Assembly (NCBI GenBank): GCA_021108035.1
Contig: JAIORQ010000050.1
Span: 1 to 64,000, forward strand
From: Bacteroidales bacterium
GTDB lineage: Bacteria; Bacteroidota; Bacteroidia; Bacteroidales; JAADGE01
Direction of reading: 5' to 3'
DNA: 64,000 nucleotides
Numbering within the stretch: the first letter of the stretch is position 1; each line of letters begins with the position of its first letter. This document shows, in pieces, positions 62,149 through 64,000 of the stretch. Below the pieces are notes generated by a model. The model was not told where the DNA came from. It did no database searches and saw only the letters and a program-made list of their open reading frames with translations. Made by a program: the position numbers and the translations under genes.

Positions 62149-64000
62149 ATGAAAAAATTAACAATAACACTAATCCTGACATTGCAATTTGTCTTTGCAG
62201 TTTTTGCTCAACAAGATGTGCTGACAAATGATCTTTTTTCCGCTTTTCAATCAAATGATTTAGAAGAAGTCAAACGTCTTATAGAACAAGGAGCAGATGT
62301 CAATGGTGTATATTATCAAAAAAAAACACCTTTACATTTTGCTTGTCAAAAAGACAGTACAAATGAAATTATTAAATTGCTTATTAATAAAGGAGCAGAT
62401 ATAAATGCGAGAAATTCTTCAGGTAATAGTCCGTTAATTGAAGCATGTAAAAAATACGGTAATCTTAATGCCGCTATACTCCTAATTGAAAAGGGAGCTG
62501 ATATAAATATAAAAGACTACGGTGATAACACTGCGTTACATATAGCATGTGAAAGTGAAAAAAATATTAATCTTTTAAAACTGCTCATTGAAAAGGAAGC
62601 AGATATTAATGCAAAAAATAAAAAAGGCGAAACACCTCTAATAATAGAATGCCGAAAAGATAACAGTTTTAATACAGTCAAGTTCTTCGTTGAAAAAGGA
62701 GCATTAATAAATGTTATTTCAGAAAACGGAGACAGCCCTTTGATTTTAGCATTCGAAAAAGATAAGTCATTAAAAACGGCAAAATTTCTAATAGAAAATG
62801 ATGCTGATATTAATCTTAAAGATAATCAGGGAAATACACCACTAATAATAGAATGCCGAAAAGATAACAGCTTTAATACAGTCAGGTTCCTCGTTGAAAA
62901 AGGAGCATTAATAAATGTTATTTCAGAAAACGGAGACAGCCCCTTGATTTTAGCATGTGAGAATGATAAGTCATTAACTACGGCAAAATTTTTGATAGAA
63001 AATGATGCCGATATTAATGTTACCGGAGGGTACAGTAATAATTCTGTTCTGCATTTATGTTGTGAAAATGAAAACGGTTTTAAAATGGCAAAACAGCTTA
63101 TTGAAAAGGGAATAAACATCAATGTAAAAAATAATATAGGTGAAACACCTTTATTTAGTGCTGTGTTAAATAAAAAATCATTTGAGTTTGCTAAACTATT
63201 GATTGATAATGGAGCAAATGTCTCGGTAAAAACTACAGATGGTTATAATCCTTTACATTGGGTTATATTTTACAAAACTGCAAAATTACTATTAGAAAAG
63301 GGTGTTGATGTTAATGCGAAATCTTCGGAAAACATAACCCCCTTACATTCAGCATGTTCAAACGGAGCAGAGTTTGAGGTTATAAAGCTTTTCATTGAAC
63401 ATGGTGCTGATTTGAATGTTCCGGACCGGATTGGCGATACACCACTTCTTACTGCTTTTCGAAGTGAACATTATAGTCCTGAAATCATAAAATTACTGAT
63501 TGAAGCAGGTGCTGATGTTACGAAAAAAAATAATGATAACTATACGGCATTACATTTTTGCACAAATGTCAATACAGCAAAATTACTTATTGAAAAAGGG
63601 GCAGATGTAAATGCACGTGATATTCACGGCAGGCCGCCTATTCATGATTGTAGTTTTGAGATGGCAAAACTTCTGTTGGATAACGGAGCTGTTATTAAAG
63701 ATGATCTCGAATTAAGCAACGAGCTGTTATATTACCCTTTAAGAAATAATGAAATTGAGCTTGTTAAGCTGTTGCTGGAAAGCGGTGCAGATGTTAATGC
63801 AGAAATAGACGGCTATAAACTTTTTACATATGCCATTAAAAAAGAATATTATGAGATTGCAGAATTGTTGATTGAAAATGGTGCAGAAACTAATCCGGAA
63901 TATTTTAGAAATTATACACCTATAAGTTATGCAGTCATTAACAATAATTTCTATATGTGTAAAATTCTTATTGAAAAAGGTGCTGATGTGAATGTTTTTA
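62149..64000 (+). CDS. Exported ankyrin-repeat protein, truncated by the window edge
   Basis: An ATG at 62149 opens a frame that stays open to the end of the window (617 codons seen). It starts with a signal peptide (MKKLTITLILTLQFVFAVFAQ) closely matching that of the upstream caspase fusion, followed by QQDVLTNDLF (compare QQDSLNNELF). All the rest visible is ankyrin repeats, about 17, of the form LLIEKGADINxxxxxGxTPL. No catalytic domain has appeared by the window edge, but one could lie beyond. The gap to the caspase gene is 78 bases with no clear terminator, so the two are probably co-transcribed paralogues. The two ankyrin arrays may bind related targets. Confidence 0.88.
   Translation, partial: MKKLTITLILTLQFVFAVFAQQDVLTNDLFSAFQSNDLEEVKRLIEQGADVNGVYYQKKTPLHFACQKDSTNEIIKLLINKGADINARNSSGNSPLIEACKKYGNLNAAILLIEKGADINIKDYGDNTALHIACESEKNINLLKLLIEKEADINAKNKKGETPLIIECRKDNSFNTVKFFVEKGALINVISENGDSPLILAFEKDKSLKTAKFLIENDADINLKDNQGNTPLIIECRKDNSFNTVRFLVEKGALINVISENGDSPLILACENDKSLTTAKFLIENDADINVTGGYSNNSVLHLCCENENGFKMAKQLIEKGININVKNNIGETPLFSAVLNKKSFEFAKLLIDNGANVSVKTTDGYNPLHWVIFYKTAKLLLEKGVDVNAKSSENITPLHSACSNGAEFEVIKLFIEHGADLNVPDRIGDTPLLTAFRSEHYSPEIIKLLIEAGADVTKKNNDNYTALHFCTNVNTAKLLIEKGADVNARDIHGRPPIHDCSFEMAKLLLDNGAVIKDDLELSNELLYYPLRNNEIELVKLLLESGADVNAEIDGYKLFTYAIKKEYYEIAELLIENGAETNPEYFRNYTPISYAVINNNFYMCKILIEKGADVNVF
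62626..63033. repeat. 204-bp tandem duplication within the ankyrin gene
   Basis: The stretch from about 62626 to 62829 is repeated from about 62830 to 63033 with few differences (for example an identical run around GAATGCCGAAAAGATAACAG). The period, 204 bases or 68 codons, equals two ankyrin units. The copies are much closer to each other than to neighbouring repeats, indicating a recent in-frame duplication. Confidence 0.8.

Noticed and set aside
62826-63122. Minus-strand frame opposite the ankyrin gene
   Set aside because: It is antisense to the tandem ankyrin units, and its regular look comes from the repeats.

Overview
The window looks like a piece of a chromosome from the phylum Bacteroidota. 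The DNA is AT-rich. Several start regions carry the Bacteroidota -7 element (TAnnTTTG). Many products are lipoproteins or exported proteins with short MKK... signal peptides. One protease ends in a type IX secretion sorting domain, and the DUF4271-hemD-rnpA run is typical of the phylum. Order and genus cannot be fixed from the sequence alone. No rRNA or tRNA gene was recognised.

Layout. 0.1-10 kb (minus strand): a Na+/sugar symporter-galK-galT operon, an exported mutarotase, a GH127-type beta-L-arabinofuranosidase lipoprotein and a beta-propeller/transglutaminase protein, separated by palindromic repeats and a MITE-like element. 10-15 kb: an accessory patch with a SUKH-like protein, two group II intron 3'-end remnants and an adenine methyltransferase coupled to a small PD-(D/E)XK-like nuclease. 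15-23.5 kb: a 1649-residue double UvrA without UvrB-binding domains, a hairpin cluster, a small lipoprotein, and a TetM/TetQ-like ribosomal-protection GTPase directly upstream of a protein with two L7/L12 C-terminal-type motifs. 23.5-31 kb: a membrane SGNH-like protein, an outer-membrane protein gene broken by an in-frame TAG, a divergent serpin-like lipoprotein, and a gingipain-type C25 protease with a T9SS tail. 31-57 kb: mostly housekeeping genes (acyl-CoA synthetase, CvpA, tyrS, polysaccharide chain-length and polymerase/ligase genes, TonB receptor, U32 peptidase, trypsin-like protease, pheS, cyclophilin, serpin, rnpA, hemD, acyl-CoA dehydrogenase, CtpA, SiaC-like protein, polA, queD, ArsR regulator). 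56.8-64 kb: two exported ankyrin-repeat proteins.

The most unusual locus is at the right end. A 1750-residue exported protein joins ankyrin repeats, fourteen WD40 repeats (two predicted seven-bladed propellers) and a caspase-like domain with an intact His/Cys pair. It is followed by a second exported ankyrin protein with a near-matching signal peptide that runs off the window. Other pairings worth testing are the ribosomal-protection GTPase with the L7/L12-like protein, and the C25 protease with the serpin-like lipoprotein.

All functional calls rest on motif recognition by eye. No database search was run, and residue numbers marked 'about' were estimated from nucleotide positions.
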